Assembly: GCF_002860165.1 (NCBI RefSeq)
Contig: NZ_PGUZ01000004.1
Location: 20,761 to 84,760, forward strand
Direction of reading: 5' to 3'
DNA length: 64,000 bases
Origin: Bacillus sp. V3-13
GTDB lineage: Bacteria; Bacillota; Bacilli; Bacillales; Cytobacillaceae
Shown here: in pieces, positions 9,007 through 16,094 of the stretch
Position numbering within the stretch: position 1 is the stretch's first letter
How the letters are laid out: every line of letters begins with the position of its first letter
The notes under the pieces: model-generated
Told to the model about the DNA's origin: nothing
Database searches by the model: none
What the model saw: only the letters and a program-made list of their open reading frames with translations
Made by a program: the position numbers and the translations under genes

Positions 9007-9846
9007 GTGGAAAGTTTGCAGCTTAACGGCTTGAAGATAACATGGCTGAATGGTGGGGTTACCCATCTCGACGGAGGCGCCATGTTTGGCGTCGTGCCAA
9101 AACCGCTCTGGTCCAAATTTTATCCATGTAACGACAATAATCAAATCGAATTGCGTACCGACCCAATTTTAGTCCAGACAGATGGGCAGAATATTTTAAT
9201 TGAATCAGGGATTGGTACCGGAAAGCTGTCCGAAAAGCAAAAAAGGAATTATGGTGTAACAGAAGAATCGAAGCTTGAACAGTCTTTAATGGATAAAGGT
9301 TTATCTCCGCAGGATATTGACATTGTCCTGATGACGCATATGCATTTTGACCATGCGTGCGGGTTAACGAAGCCCGGGGACAGCGGGCATGTTTCCGTTT
9401 TTCCGAATGCGAAAATTATCACTTCCGAAACGGAATGGAACGAAATGCGAAATCCGAATATACGCTCCCGGAATACATACTGGCAGGAAAATTGGCTGGC
9501 GGTTCAGGACCAGGTTGAAACGTTTGAAAAAGAGTGGTCAACACCTTCCATAAAAATGGTCCATACAGGCGGACACAGTGACGGGCACAGCATTGTCATT
9601 ATCAATTCAGGTGCCGAATTTATCGTTCATATGGCTGATTTGATGCCGACCCATGCCCACCAAAATCCATTATGGGTTCTCGCCTATGATGATTACCCGA
9701 TGGACTCGATCCGTGCCAAGCAAGAGTGGATCGAATTTGGAAAATCGAAAAATGCCTGGTTTTCTTTTTATCATGATGCCTTTTACCGCGCCGTTAAATG
9801 GAATGATGACGGCAAAATTTCCGAGGCAATAAAACAGGAAAAGTGA
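9007..9846 (+). CDS. ytnP: MBL-fold lactonase YtnP
   Basis: A metallo-beta-lactamase-fold hydrolase, 279 residues. The zinc motif HMHFDHACG (HxHxDH) is present, with a later His in TGGHSDGH and Asp in HMADLMP as further ligands. B. subtilis YtnP degrades N-acyl homoserine lactones and Streptomyces signalling lactones. I chose GTG ([17 protein letters not shown]), which aligns with the YtnP N-terminus and has AGGGGG 8 bases upstream; ATG 6 bases earlier is too close to that site. It is followed by a bidirectional terminator shared with the convergent esterase gene. Confidence 0.9.
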   Translation: MESLQLNGLKITWLNGGVTHLDGGAMFGVVPKPLWSKFYPCNDNNQIELRTDPILVQTDGQNILIESGIGTGKLSEKQKRNYGVTEESKLEQSLMDKGLSPQDIDIVLMTHMHFDHACGLTKPGDSGHVSVFPNAKIITSETEWNEMRNPNIRSRNTYWQENWLAVQDQVETFEKEWSTPSIKMVHTGGHSDGHSIVIINSGAEFIVHMADLMPTHAHQNPLWVLAYDDYPMDSIRAKQEWIEFGKSKNAWFSFYHDAFYRAVKWNDDGKISEAIKQEK

Positions 9847-9872
9847 ACAGAGTGCGGCCTTTCTGCAAGAAG

Positions 9873-9909
9873 AAAAGCACTGCCGGATTCGACCGGCAGC
9901 GCTTTTTAA
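9873..9909. terminator. Bidirectional terminator between ytnP and the esterase gene
   Basis: GC(A)CTGCCGG pairs with CCGGCAG(C)GC, with T-run on the plus strand and A-rich flank that becomes T-rich on the minus strand. Confidence 0.8.
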
Positions 9910-11171
9910 ACCCGGGATCGTTGCAGGATTAACGGCTTCAGTGCCTGTGATTGGTCTACATGTATGAAGGCATCGTAACGTTCGCCCATCACGGACGGAA
10001 CATAATTGCCGTAACTTTCGTATGCGGGATTATAAACTACGCCGATTGCCCGGTGTCCGACTGTTTCACTGAACAGCGGCCGGTTTTCATCATTAAAAAA
10101 GAGCATTTTGTCATATGGACCGGTTCTGTGCATGATATCTTCCCAGCTTCCCGGCATCGCAGGGGGCACATTTTTTACTTCCATATTAACGCCCCACTCA
10201 TCTGCCGCTATCACAGTGCCGCTATAAGTTCCGAAACCGACAATATACACATTATCCGGGTTGTTCCGCTCCCTGATGATCTGCCCGACATTGATCGTAC
10301 CATTGTCGATCATGTTCGTCGCCCTTGCATCGCCGACATGGGTGTTGTGTTCCCAAATAATCACTTTTGAATCGGGACCGAAAAAGTCGAGAATCTCTTT
10401 GAGGGCTTCAACCATATGCAAATCGCGGATATTCCACGATTGTTCATCGTTTAAAACCATCGAGCTGTAATAATGTTCAGCATTAGCCGTAACAAGCGCA
10501 TTGACTCTCAGGCTTAGACCGCTCTCTTCCCCATCGTTATACTGTTCTTTGTTTTGGCGGATGCGTGCAAGCAGCTCGGTCACTTCTTCTACACAGCCTT
10601 CTGAATAAATCGCCGATGCGACCGCATATTTCTCATTGCTGCGGTTAAAAGGTTCGAAACAGGTAAATGCTTTTTTCGCCACCTCTAAATCCGGAGATTG
10701 AATTTCCTCCAGATAATCAACAACCTGCTCCATGGACTCCCATAAACTGTATACATCCAGCCCGTAAAAACCGGTTTTTTGCCGGTCGGGACGTGACGAG
10801 TTATGTTCCTTAAGCCATTCTGCAAATTGAGCAATTTCCTCGTTTGCCCACATCCAGGTTGGCCAGCGGTTAAACGCTTGCAAAGCGTCTTTAGCGGATT
10901 CGCAGCTTTGATCATACCCTTTAATATAGCGGTTTAATTCCATGCAGGAAGGCCAGTCTCCTTCGACGGCAATGATTGTAAAGCCTTTTTCCTGAATCAG
11001 CTTTTTGGAAATTTCGGCTCTGATTTGATAAAACTCCGATGTTCCATGGGAGGCTTCGCCGAGAAGCACCATTTTTGCGTTGCCAATTTTTTCGACGAGC
11101 AAGTCAAGGTCATGTTCGTTTGTTAAAGGAATGGCATGTTCTTCAATACTGTCTGTTAGCGTTTTTTGCAT
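9906..11171 (-). CDS. Erythromycin esterase family protein
   Basis: A 421-residue protein of the EreA/EreB-like superfamily. The opening motif LLGEASHGTSEFYQIRAEI carries the conserved Glu and His of the active site, followed by IAVEGDWP, and later VIIWEHNTHVGDARAT holds a second conserved His. Proven macrolide esterases belong to this family, but many Bacillus chromosomal members are uncharacterised, so resistance should not be assumed. The start has a strong AGGAGGC site. It ends in the terminator shared with ytnP. A small unknown gene lies 45 bases upstream in the same direction. Confidence 0.85.
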   Translation of the reverse strand: MQKTLTDSIEEHAIPLTNEHDLDLLVEKIGNAKMVLLGEASHGTSEFYQIRAEISKKLIQEKGFTIIAVEGDWPSCMELNRYIKGYDQSCESAKDALQAFNRWPTWMWANEEIAQFAEWLKEHNSSRPDRQKTGFYGLDVYSLWESMEQVVDYLEEIQSPDLEVAKKAFTCFEPFNRSNEKYAVASAIYSEGCVEEVTELLARIRQNKEQYNDGEESGLSLRVNALVTANAEHYYSSMVLNDEQSWNIRDLHMVEALKEILDFFGPDSKVIIWEHNTHVGDARATNMIDNGTINVGQIIRERNNPDNVYIVGFGTYSGTVIAADEWGVNMEVKNVPPAMPGSWEDIMHRTGPYDKMLFFNDENRPLFSETVGHRAIGVVYNPAYESYGNYVPSVMGERYDAFIHVDQSQALKPLILQRSRV

Positions 11172-11216
11172 CGGAAATAGCCTCCTGAAATATTTTTAAT
11201 CATGATTTGTATATTG

Positions 11217-11591
11217 TCATTGTTTATACTCGGCCTGATAAGAATTAGGGCCGGCATGGACCGACAGCAGAGTATCAGCATAGCCGACAAGACGGTTCAC
11301 CAATTCGTCTGCCAGGGCGTAGACGAGGTGATAGGCTTCCTGCTTATGCAGCTTCGGATCATCAAAAATAACGGTTGTATGGATAAAAATTTCCTTATTT
11401 CCGTAAAGATTGTAATGAATGATTGCCTTTCCGGCCGCTCCGTCTGTCTGGGGATCCGCGTAATTCTTCAAGAAGATATACCATTCTTCAGCGGTTGCGG
11501 ATCGAAAATTTTTCGTAAAAGCCATTCGATCAATTTCTTCCTGGATTCGTTTTTTCTGTTCTTCATCCATTCCGTCAATAATTTTCCCCAT
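11217..11591 (-). CDS. Hypothetical protein
   Basis: A 124-residue soluble protein I do not recognise. I chose the ATG giving MGKIIDGMDEEQKKRI because CAGGAGATC lies 7 bases upstream; an ATG six codons earlier lacks a site. The sequence is charged at the N-terminus (EEQKKRIQEEIDRM) with a mixed alpha/beta body and no transmembrane segment. It is co-directional with the downstream esterase gene and could share its transcript. Confidence 0.65.
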   Translation of the reverse strand: MGKIIDGMDEEQKKRIQEEIDRMAFTKNFRSATAEEWYIFLKNYADPQTDGAAGKAIIHYNLYGNKEIFIHTTVIFDDPKLHKQEAYHLVYALADELVNRLVGYADTLLSVHAGPNSYQAEYKQ

Positions 11592-11808
11592 GCCGATCTC
11601 CTGCCTCATTCGTAATCGATTCTCCCTATGTATAATTCCTTTTCACGTTAAAAGTATGTCTGCTCTTCCTGTTTTTCAAGTTATTTAGCTGGGAAAAGAG
11701 GAATTCGCGTGCCTGTCCAGAACTTCTAAAAGTATGGGGAGAGATATGATATGAAACAATTCCGGTACATATTAAGCATCCAATTTCTTCTCAAGCTTGA
11801 ACAGTTAT

Positions 11809-11834
11809 GTTTAGAAAAGGTTTTTTCTGGGTAT
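11809..11834 (+). promoter_or_regulatory. SigB-like promoter of the cold-shock gene
   Basis: GTTTAG and GGGTAT are separated by 14 bases, close to the general-stress sigma-B consensus (GTTTAA, 12-15 bases, GGGTAT). The GGGTAT overlaps TATAAT, so sigma-A could also read from here. The start codon of the cold-shock gene is 60 bases downstream. Confidence 0.6.
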
Positions 11835-11894
11835 AATAATTACGCAAAATTAATTTGGAATTTTGTTGATTTTTAACATTGTAGGAGGAAAAAA

Positions 11895-12095
11895 ATGGAA
11901 CGCGGAAAAGTAAAATGGTTTAACAGTGAAAAAGGTTTTGGATTTATTGAACGTGAAGATGGAGAGGATGTATTTGTTCATTTCTCTGCTATTCAAGGTG
12001 AAGGCTACAAAACGTTGGATGAAGGCCAGGAAGTGACTTTTGAAGTCGAAGAAGGCCAGCGTGGACCGCAAGCGACAAATGTAAATAAAGTCTAA
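11895..12095 (+). CDS. Cold-shock protein (CspB/CspD type)
   Basis: A 66-residue single-domain cold-shock protein. It binds single-stranded RNA and DNA through RNP1 (KGFGFIE) and RNP2 (VFVHF), both intact, with the surface tryptophan in KVKWFN. The start follows TAGGAGGAAAAAA. The spacing from promoter to start leaves a leader of about 50 bases, which is short for a cold-shock mRNA. A terminator follows closely, so it is monocistronic. I cannot decide between the cspB and cspD orthologs. Confidence 0.95.
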   Translation: MERGKVKWFNSEKGFGFIEREDGEDVFVHFSAIQGEGYKTLDEGQEVTFEVEEGQRGPQATNVNKV

Positions 12096-12108
12096 CTTTG
12101 GATACAAT

Positions 12109-12143
12109 AAACAGACTCGAAATCCTGAGTCTGTTTTTATTTA
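12109..12143 (+). terminator. Intrinsic terminator after the cold-shock gene
   Basis: AAACAGACTC pairs with GAGTCTGTTT around a seven-base loop, followed by TTATTT. Confidence 0.9.
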
Positions 12144-12257
12144 AAAAATAACCCTGCTCGCGAAACAGAGCAGGGAGCAGAAAGAGTATAAAAGGTTTAT
12201 TTTAGTATTAGACTTTTCGGAAAAATACATGCCTGGTCCTATTGAGTACTGATGGGT

Positions 12258-12380
12258 GGCCGAAGTTGATGATATAACTGGAAAGTTGAGGATAACATGG
12301 CCGACTTGATGATATAACTGGAAAGTTAACGATAAAAAGGCCGAAATTGATGATATATTTGGAAAGTTGACGATATAATA
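12258..12380. repeat. Three tandem 40-41-bp repeat units
   Basis: Three units begin at 12258, 12299 and 12339 with GGCCGA, then TTGATGATAT, then GGAAAGTT(G/A)A(C/G)GATA. The near-identical blocks TTGATGATATAACTGGAAAG occur in the first two; the third is diverged. They fill the gap between the cold-shock terminator and the GIY-YIG gene. Confidence 0.8.
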
Positions 12381-12434
12381 AAAAAGTTCTTATCAATTAA
12401 GATGGTCAACATTAAAAAATAGGAAGTGAATGTA

Positions 12435-12809
12435 TTGATTAAAATAGAAGTACCGACTCCAGATTTAGTCATCACTAAAAAAAATCAATTAGCGGAGCAA
12501 GGGGATCCTGAAATAAGCAGCGTTTATGGCTTCACTGATTATATGCGGATTCCACGCGATAAAAGCGGAATCTTTATGTTCTATAACATTAATGATGAAT
12601 TATTGTATGTCGGAAAGGCAAGAAAGCTCAGACAAAGAATCAAGAAACATTTTGAAGATAATGTCTCACCGATCAAGCTGCATCGGGACGAAGTGTACGA
12701 AATTGCCGTCTGCTATGTTGAAGACCCGATGGAACGAGAAATATATGAGACCTATATTATTAACATCCAGCAGGCAAAATACAATATAGAGAAAGTGTAT
12801 TTTAAATGA
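12435..12809 (+). CDS. GIY-YIG nuclease domain protein
   Basis: A roughly 124-residue protein consisting of little more than one GIY-YIG domain. The motif reads GIFMFYN...LLYVGKA with conserved Arg in LRQRIKKHF, a Glu in EREIYETYI and a late Asn in AKYN, resembling the UvrC N-terminal nuclease. I chose TTG (MIKIEVPTP) with AGGAAG 8 bases upstream; GTG three codons earlier sits on the site itself. Stand-alone members are seen in repair, restriction and mobile elements; its role here is unknown. It begins the accessory island. Confidence 0.75.
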   Translation: MIKIEVPTPDLVITKKNQLAEQGDPEISSVYGFTDYMRIPRDKSGIFMFYNINDELLYVGKARKLRQRIKKHFEDNVSPIKLHRDEVYEIAVCYVEDPMEREIYETYIINIQQAKYNIEKVYFK

Positions 12810-12998
12810 TTTTTCGGTTCATATTGTTTGTCTGAAGCGAAACTATTACATTGGATACGAAAAAATGCTTTGGTAAGAACAGGGCTGCGATACTTCTACC
12901 GGTGTATCGTTTTCTTATTCTCCGGACCCTGGAGCAAGTATAATTATCAAAAGTTATGGGTTGATCAATTGAAATTTTTAATCTTCATTATAGGTGTA
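12810..12998. other. Intergenic region, nothing recognised
   Basis: AT-rich sequence between the GIY-YIG gene and the regulator promoter. I see no gene, clear hairpin terminator or RNA motif in it. Confidence 0.5.
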
Positions 12999-13027
12999 TT
13001 GTAAACTTGTTTACAAAACAGTATAAT
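12999..13027 (+). promoter_or_regulatory. Promoter with palindromic operator for the RHH regulator
   Basis: TTGTAA and TATAAT are spaced by exactly 17 bases. The palindrome TGTAAAC-TT-GTTTACA (13000-13015) overlaps the -35 and spacer, the position expected for a repressor site. A further half-site TGTAAAC occurs at 13064-13070. Confidence 0.65.
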
Positions 13028-13133
13028 AACTTTATAATCAGTGATGGGCAAATTTCGTTTGTTTGTAAACGTGGATTTTTGTTACACCTAACTCTTTATA
13101 AAAGGATTAATTAAGATAAAGGCAGGTTAAAAA

Positions 13134-13319
13134 ATGAGCAAAAAACCTTTTTCAATTCGTGTTGAGCCTCATGTCGTAAATAAATATAAAGCACTTTCCA
13201 CTGTGCTAAATATTGATGGTGCCACATTATTATCAGAACTTATAAATAATGCTGAATCAAATTTGAATAAGGAACAACTTTCGACATATGAATCATTGTT
13301 AAAATTATGGAAGAGTTAA
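13134..13319 (+). CDS. Ribbon-helix-helix DNA-binding protein
   Basis: A 61-residue protein whose N-terminus KPFSIRVEPHVVNKYKAL has the alternating beta-strand followed by a helix, and NIDGATLLSELINNA gives the second helix, as in Arc/CopG-type regulators. Such proteins bind short palindromes as dimers and often repress their own promoter. The upstream TGTAAAC palindrome inside the promoter fits autoregulation, which is inference. The ATG has a GGCAGG site. No toxin partner or plasmid replication gene adjoins it. Confidence 0.65.
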   Translation: MSKKPFSIRVEPHVVNKYKALSTVLNIDGATLLSELINNAESNLNKEQLSTYESLLKLWKS

Positions 13320-13474
13320 CGCAATTAAGAGATTAAAAAATTTTGCAGTCATAAAAGAAATCATCAATTTCTTTCTTACATTTGATATTCTTTCGAAATT
13401 CTAATTACTTACTTCAACTAGGTAAGTCCTGCGTTTATTTTTGCTTTTGTTTAAAATAAGGTAAATCTGTCTCC

Positions 13475-13504
13475 GAAATGGAAACTTGTTGAAGTTTCCA
13501 TTTC
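13475..13504. promoter_or_regulatory. Perfect inverted repeat upstream of the exported protein gene
   Basis: GAAATGGAAACTT and AAGTTTCCATTTC form 13-bp perfect arms around GTTG, 50 bases before the next start. There is no T-run, so an operator or RNA hairpin is as likely as a terminator. Confidence 0.55.
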
Positions 13505-13553
13505 AGATTGTTACTATTATTATATATTAGTCTGTATCGAGGGGGGATAAACC

Positions 13554-14144
13554 ATGAAGAAAAAAATTATCATTGCTTCAGGTGTCTCTGTCATTGGAAT
13601 ACTTGCTGCTTCATTCTTTAGTATGGATAGGGGACGGGCGGACAGCGTTGGCGAATATAACCCCATAAGAGTTATGGAAGAAGTCAAGGACGACCAACCG
13701 ATTCAAGTTTCCATATCGTATACTCATAATAACAAAAGACCGTCAGTTGATGCAGAAAACTTCAATAGTCCGAACGTCATTTCCGCTTCCAAATATCTTG
13801 CAGACGTTTTAATACTTCCCGCTGAAACATTAAAGAATCCGAAAGATGAATTAGAACAAAAACAACGTTTGGTTCAATTAGTTCTTGGTGTTAATGTTGA
13901 TGTACTACAGGATGCATATGATTTTAACGAATATCCAAAAGAATTGTTAGCAAGTGAATTGGATATTAAATTGAAGCACTTGGAGGAAATGAAACAATAT
14001 TCAACGAACGATGGATTGAACAAAATAATTTTGGAAGCTGAGACTAATTTTAAAAGAGCAGTTGAAACAAATAATCTTGAATACTATTTCAAAGCAAAAA
14101 AGGATTTCGAAAACTTGTCATTATCATTAAACCTGAAAAATTAG
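13554..14144 (+). CDS. Hypothetical exported protein
   Basis: A 196-residue protein I do not recognise. The N-terminus has lysines followed by a hydrophobic stretch (IIIASGVSVIGILAASFF) and a possible type I signal peptidase site at GRA-DS near residue 29; no lipobox cysteine. The mature part is Lys/Glu/Asn-rich and predicted helical, with leucine-spaced segments (ELDIKLKHLEEMKQY and later). A strong GGGGGG site precedes the ATG. It stands alone between the regulator gene and transposon remnants. The composition is AT-rich compared with the backbone, consistent with acquisition. Confidence 0.6.
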   Translation: MKKKIIIASGVSVIGILAASFFSMDRGRADSVGEYNPIRVMEEVKDDQPIQVSISYTHNNKRPSVDAENFNSPNVISASKYLADVLILPAETLKNPKDELEQKQRLVQLVLGVNVDVLQDAYDFNEYPKELLASELDIKLKHLEEMKQYSTNDGLNKIILEAETNFKRAVETNNLEYYFKAKKDFENLSLSLNLKN

Positions 14145-14262
14145 TCGCTGTTAATTTATCAAGACCTAAATTGAAAAAATCTCAATAAATAAAGGACAAT
14201 ACATATTTTATATGACCAATATGAATTGTTCTTTTGTTTATTTAAAGCACTCGAGTTGTTTA

Positions 14263-14644
14263 TTAAATGCTCTTATAAACATTTGCATATACAACCTTTA
14301 ATTGTTCACGTAGTTGCCTATTTTCACTTTCCAGCTTTTTTATACGACGTTGTAAAGAGGCGATTATGGCATCTTTGTTGTTATCGTCTAACTCACGTTT
14401 GATTTGCTTAGGGGTAGGGGCATATGCTTGTTGCCTTCGTAATCCCTCAATGCGATCCCGCAACTCCTTATGGTTGTACAGTGTTGATTTTGACAAGCCT
14501 GCTTCGCTCGCTACACTATTGAAATTAATGCTCTCAGAGGCTCGTATAAGCCTTTGAATGGCTTCATCAACCTTTTGAAAGGTGGATTGCCTTCCTCGAT
14601 TTATGAACCGCCTTTAGTTGTTCTTTACGGATATATTCGGCCAC
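14263..14644 (-). pseudogene. tnpC: TnpC-like (DUF6262) transposon protein, frameshifted
   Basis: Remnant of the small accessory protein of Tn554-type transposons. The reading starts at a GTG as VAEYIRKEQLKAVHKSRK and then must shift frame near 14590-14605 to continue as STFQKVDEAIQRLIRASES, NFNSVASEAGLSKSTLYN and a coiled-coil tail (LQRRIKKLESENRQLREQL). The helix-turn-helix-like SVASEAGLSKSTLYNHKELR pattern is characteristic of the family. The frameshift makes a functional product unlikely. Its start overlaps the end of an upstream transposase fragment, the order expected in Tn554. Confidence 0.65.
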
Positions 14645-14645
14645 T

Positions 14646-14786
14646 TTATACACCTTGCTTTCTCTTCATTCGATCTTGTCTGCCGAAAATGATATTTCCT
14701 TCTCGGATGTTATTTAATATTCCTTGATACCGCTGTAAGTTTCGCTCTTGTTTTTCAACCACTGCCAATGGCGTTGCGGGTGACTG
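14646..14786 (-). pseudogene. Transposase C-terminal fragment of a Tn554-like element
   Basis: A 46-codon open stretch ending just before the tnpC-like start, reading QSPATPLAVVEKQERNLQRY then ILNNIREGNIIFGRQDR. By its position it should be the tail of the recombinase-type transposase (TnpA/TnpB). Everything upstream of it is gone. The family call is inferred from context with the adjacent TnpC remnant. Confidence 0.4.
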
Positions 14787-14863
14787 TTATTTAGTTGCCC
14801 CGTCACCGCCACAGGCCGTAAAACCGCCATCGAAGGTGGCTGCGGACAAAATGGACGAAATAG

Positions 14864-15211
14864 GAACCCTTTAATTCAGCTTATATAGATGCTGATATTG
14901 TTTACGATGGTGTCATCCAGCGATTTGAGTTCACCTTTGAGTTAAGTTGGAAAGCTTATGAAAATGTTCTTAGAATATACGGGAATTACTGAAATTAAAA
15001 GTCCTAGGGCAACGATAAGAGAAGCATTTACATATGGTTAATTGAGGATGGGGAACAATGGATTGATATGATGGTGGATCGTAATAAAACCTCTCATCTT
15101 TGCGATGAGGAAGAGGCTAAACTCATTTACAAAAAAGTTAAGAGCAGTTATAGCCATCTTTTGTCCAACATGTATGATAAGTTGGAAAAAGAAATAGCAA
15201 GGATAAATTAA
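14864..15211 (+). pseudogene. HepT-like / HI0074 family protein, decayed
   Basis: Three consecutive frame segments reconstruct one protein: YDGVIQRFEFTFELSWKAYE, then ITEIKSPRATIREAFTYG, then LIEDGEQWIDMMVDRNKTSH continuing to a stop. This is the HEPN-type nucleotidyltransferase substrate-binding protein; RNKTSH resembles the RxxxxH motif of HepT-like toxins. Two frameshifts and a missing N-terminus make it a pseudogene. No MNT-type nucleotidyltransferase partner is left nearby. It was probably a toxin-antitoxin component. Confidence 0.7.
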
Positions 15212-15275
15212 TGGTTTTAGGAAAAGTAATAAGGTTCGTTATTTGAAAAAACCCCATTCCTCACAGTTATTAAAG

Positions 15276-15315
15276 GGGTACCGTCAGGAAATCGGATTTC
15301 CTGACGGTATCCCAT
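15276..15315. terminator. Long perfect hairpin beside the SH3-like gene
   Basis: TACCGTCAGGAAATC and its exact complement form a 15-bp stem with a minimal loop. It lies at the 3' end of the minus-strand orphan gene and downstream of the HepT remnant; T-runs on either side are weak. Confidence 0.55.
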
Positions 15316-15321
15316 TTAAGA

Positions 15322-15861
15322 TTAATTTAATTTATGGTCTATTGACCAGTTACTTGAGCAGCCGTATTCATTAGCACCTGTATTAACCCAACCATATGAA
15401 GAATTAGGATCGACTTTAACCCATCCCATTCCTGTTGCACGATAATACTGAGCAATAATAAAATGTTTATTCGATGCTCCGTGTTGTCCATTACTTGATG
15501 CTATTTCATATCCAGAAGGAATGGTTCCTAAATATGAACCTCCTGCTGTATAACGCTCTTCAGTTCGTCTTAATTTGTAAACTCTGTGGTTTACGCCACC
15601 TATTGTTGTGTTGTAATTTGCTAACATTGCTAGAGTTGTATATCGGTTTACATCTGAGATTCTAATTACTCCGTATCTTGGGAAATACCCACTTGGATCA
15701 TTAAAATAAATTTCAGAGTCATATGTTTGTAAGTCGTTATAAACAGGAATGTTATATGATGAGTTATTAACACACCATAACTTGATATCATTTCTTGTAC
15801 CTGAAAATTCACTCCATAAGCAAAATGCTTCACCCGGATAAATGTCTCCAATTTTAGCCAT
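15322..15861 (-). CDS. Orphan protein with an SH3-like C-terminal region
   Basis: A 179-residue protein I do not recognise. It has no signal peptide or membrane segment. The C-terminal half contains the sequence YKLRRTEERYTAGGSYLG, TIPSGYEIAS, then GMGWVKVDPNSSYGWVNTG. This is the rhythm of bacterial SH3b modules, in which a threshold segment is followed by W-x-K-V and GWV. The N-terminal half, rich in Tyr, Asn and Trp, may be a second such module. It could be a wall-binding part of a phage or bacteriocin system, but that is inference. The ATG has a strong AGGAGGT site. No gene is cotranscribed with it. Confidence 0.6.
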   Translation of the reverse strand: MAKIGDIYPGEAFCLWSEFSGTRNDIKLWCVNNSSYNIPVYNDLQTYDSEIYFNDPSGYFPRYGVIRISDVNRYTTLAMLANYNTTIGGVNHRVYKLRRTEERYTAGGSYLGTIPSGYEIASSNGQHGASNKHFIIAQYYRATGMGWVKVDPNSSYGWVNTGANEYGCSSNWSIDHKLN

Positions 15862-16039
15862 ATTTTTCTACCTCCTAAAATATTAATGATTGTTACAGTT
15901 ATAGATTAAATGATTTGAAAATTTGTATGGTACAGAAAAAATAGAAGAAAAATTTGATAAAAATCTATATAAACTTCTTATTTATCTCACATTCCGCATG
16001 ATAATATTTCCAAAAACTGATTAATGAAGGAATCTTCCA

Positions 16040-16086
16040 CCTCCATATTGAAGTCTACAATAACTTATTACTTATTGATATGGAGG
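16040..16086 (+). promoter_or_regulatory. Inverted repeat covering the transposase ribosome-binding site
   Basis: CCTCCATAT (16040-16048) is complementary to ATATGGAGG (16078-16086), and GGAGG is the Shine-Dalgarno sequence of the transposase start. Transcription entering from outside would fold the site away, a known way to limit insertion sequence translation. Confidence 0.5.
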
Positions 16087-16094
16087 TACAGTCG

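Noticed and set aside
9906..11171. Acquired macrolide resistance gene
   Set aside because: The motif match is to the broad EreA-like superfamily; chromosomal Bacillus members are common, and nothing mobile adjoins it.
11751..11876. A 41-codon ORF with a fair ribosome-binding site upstream of the cold-shock gene
   Set aside because: The SigB-like and sigma-A-like promoter elements of the cold-shock gene lie inside it, and its sequence shows no recognisable features; most likely a chance ORF.
12258..12380. CRISPR-like repeats
   Set aside because: Only three units, repeats and intervening sequence equally conserved, no cas genes.
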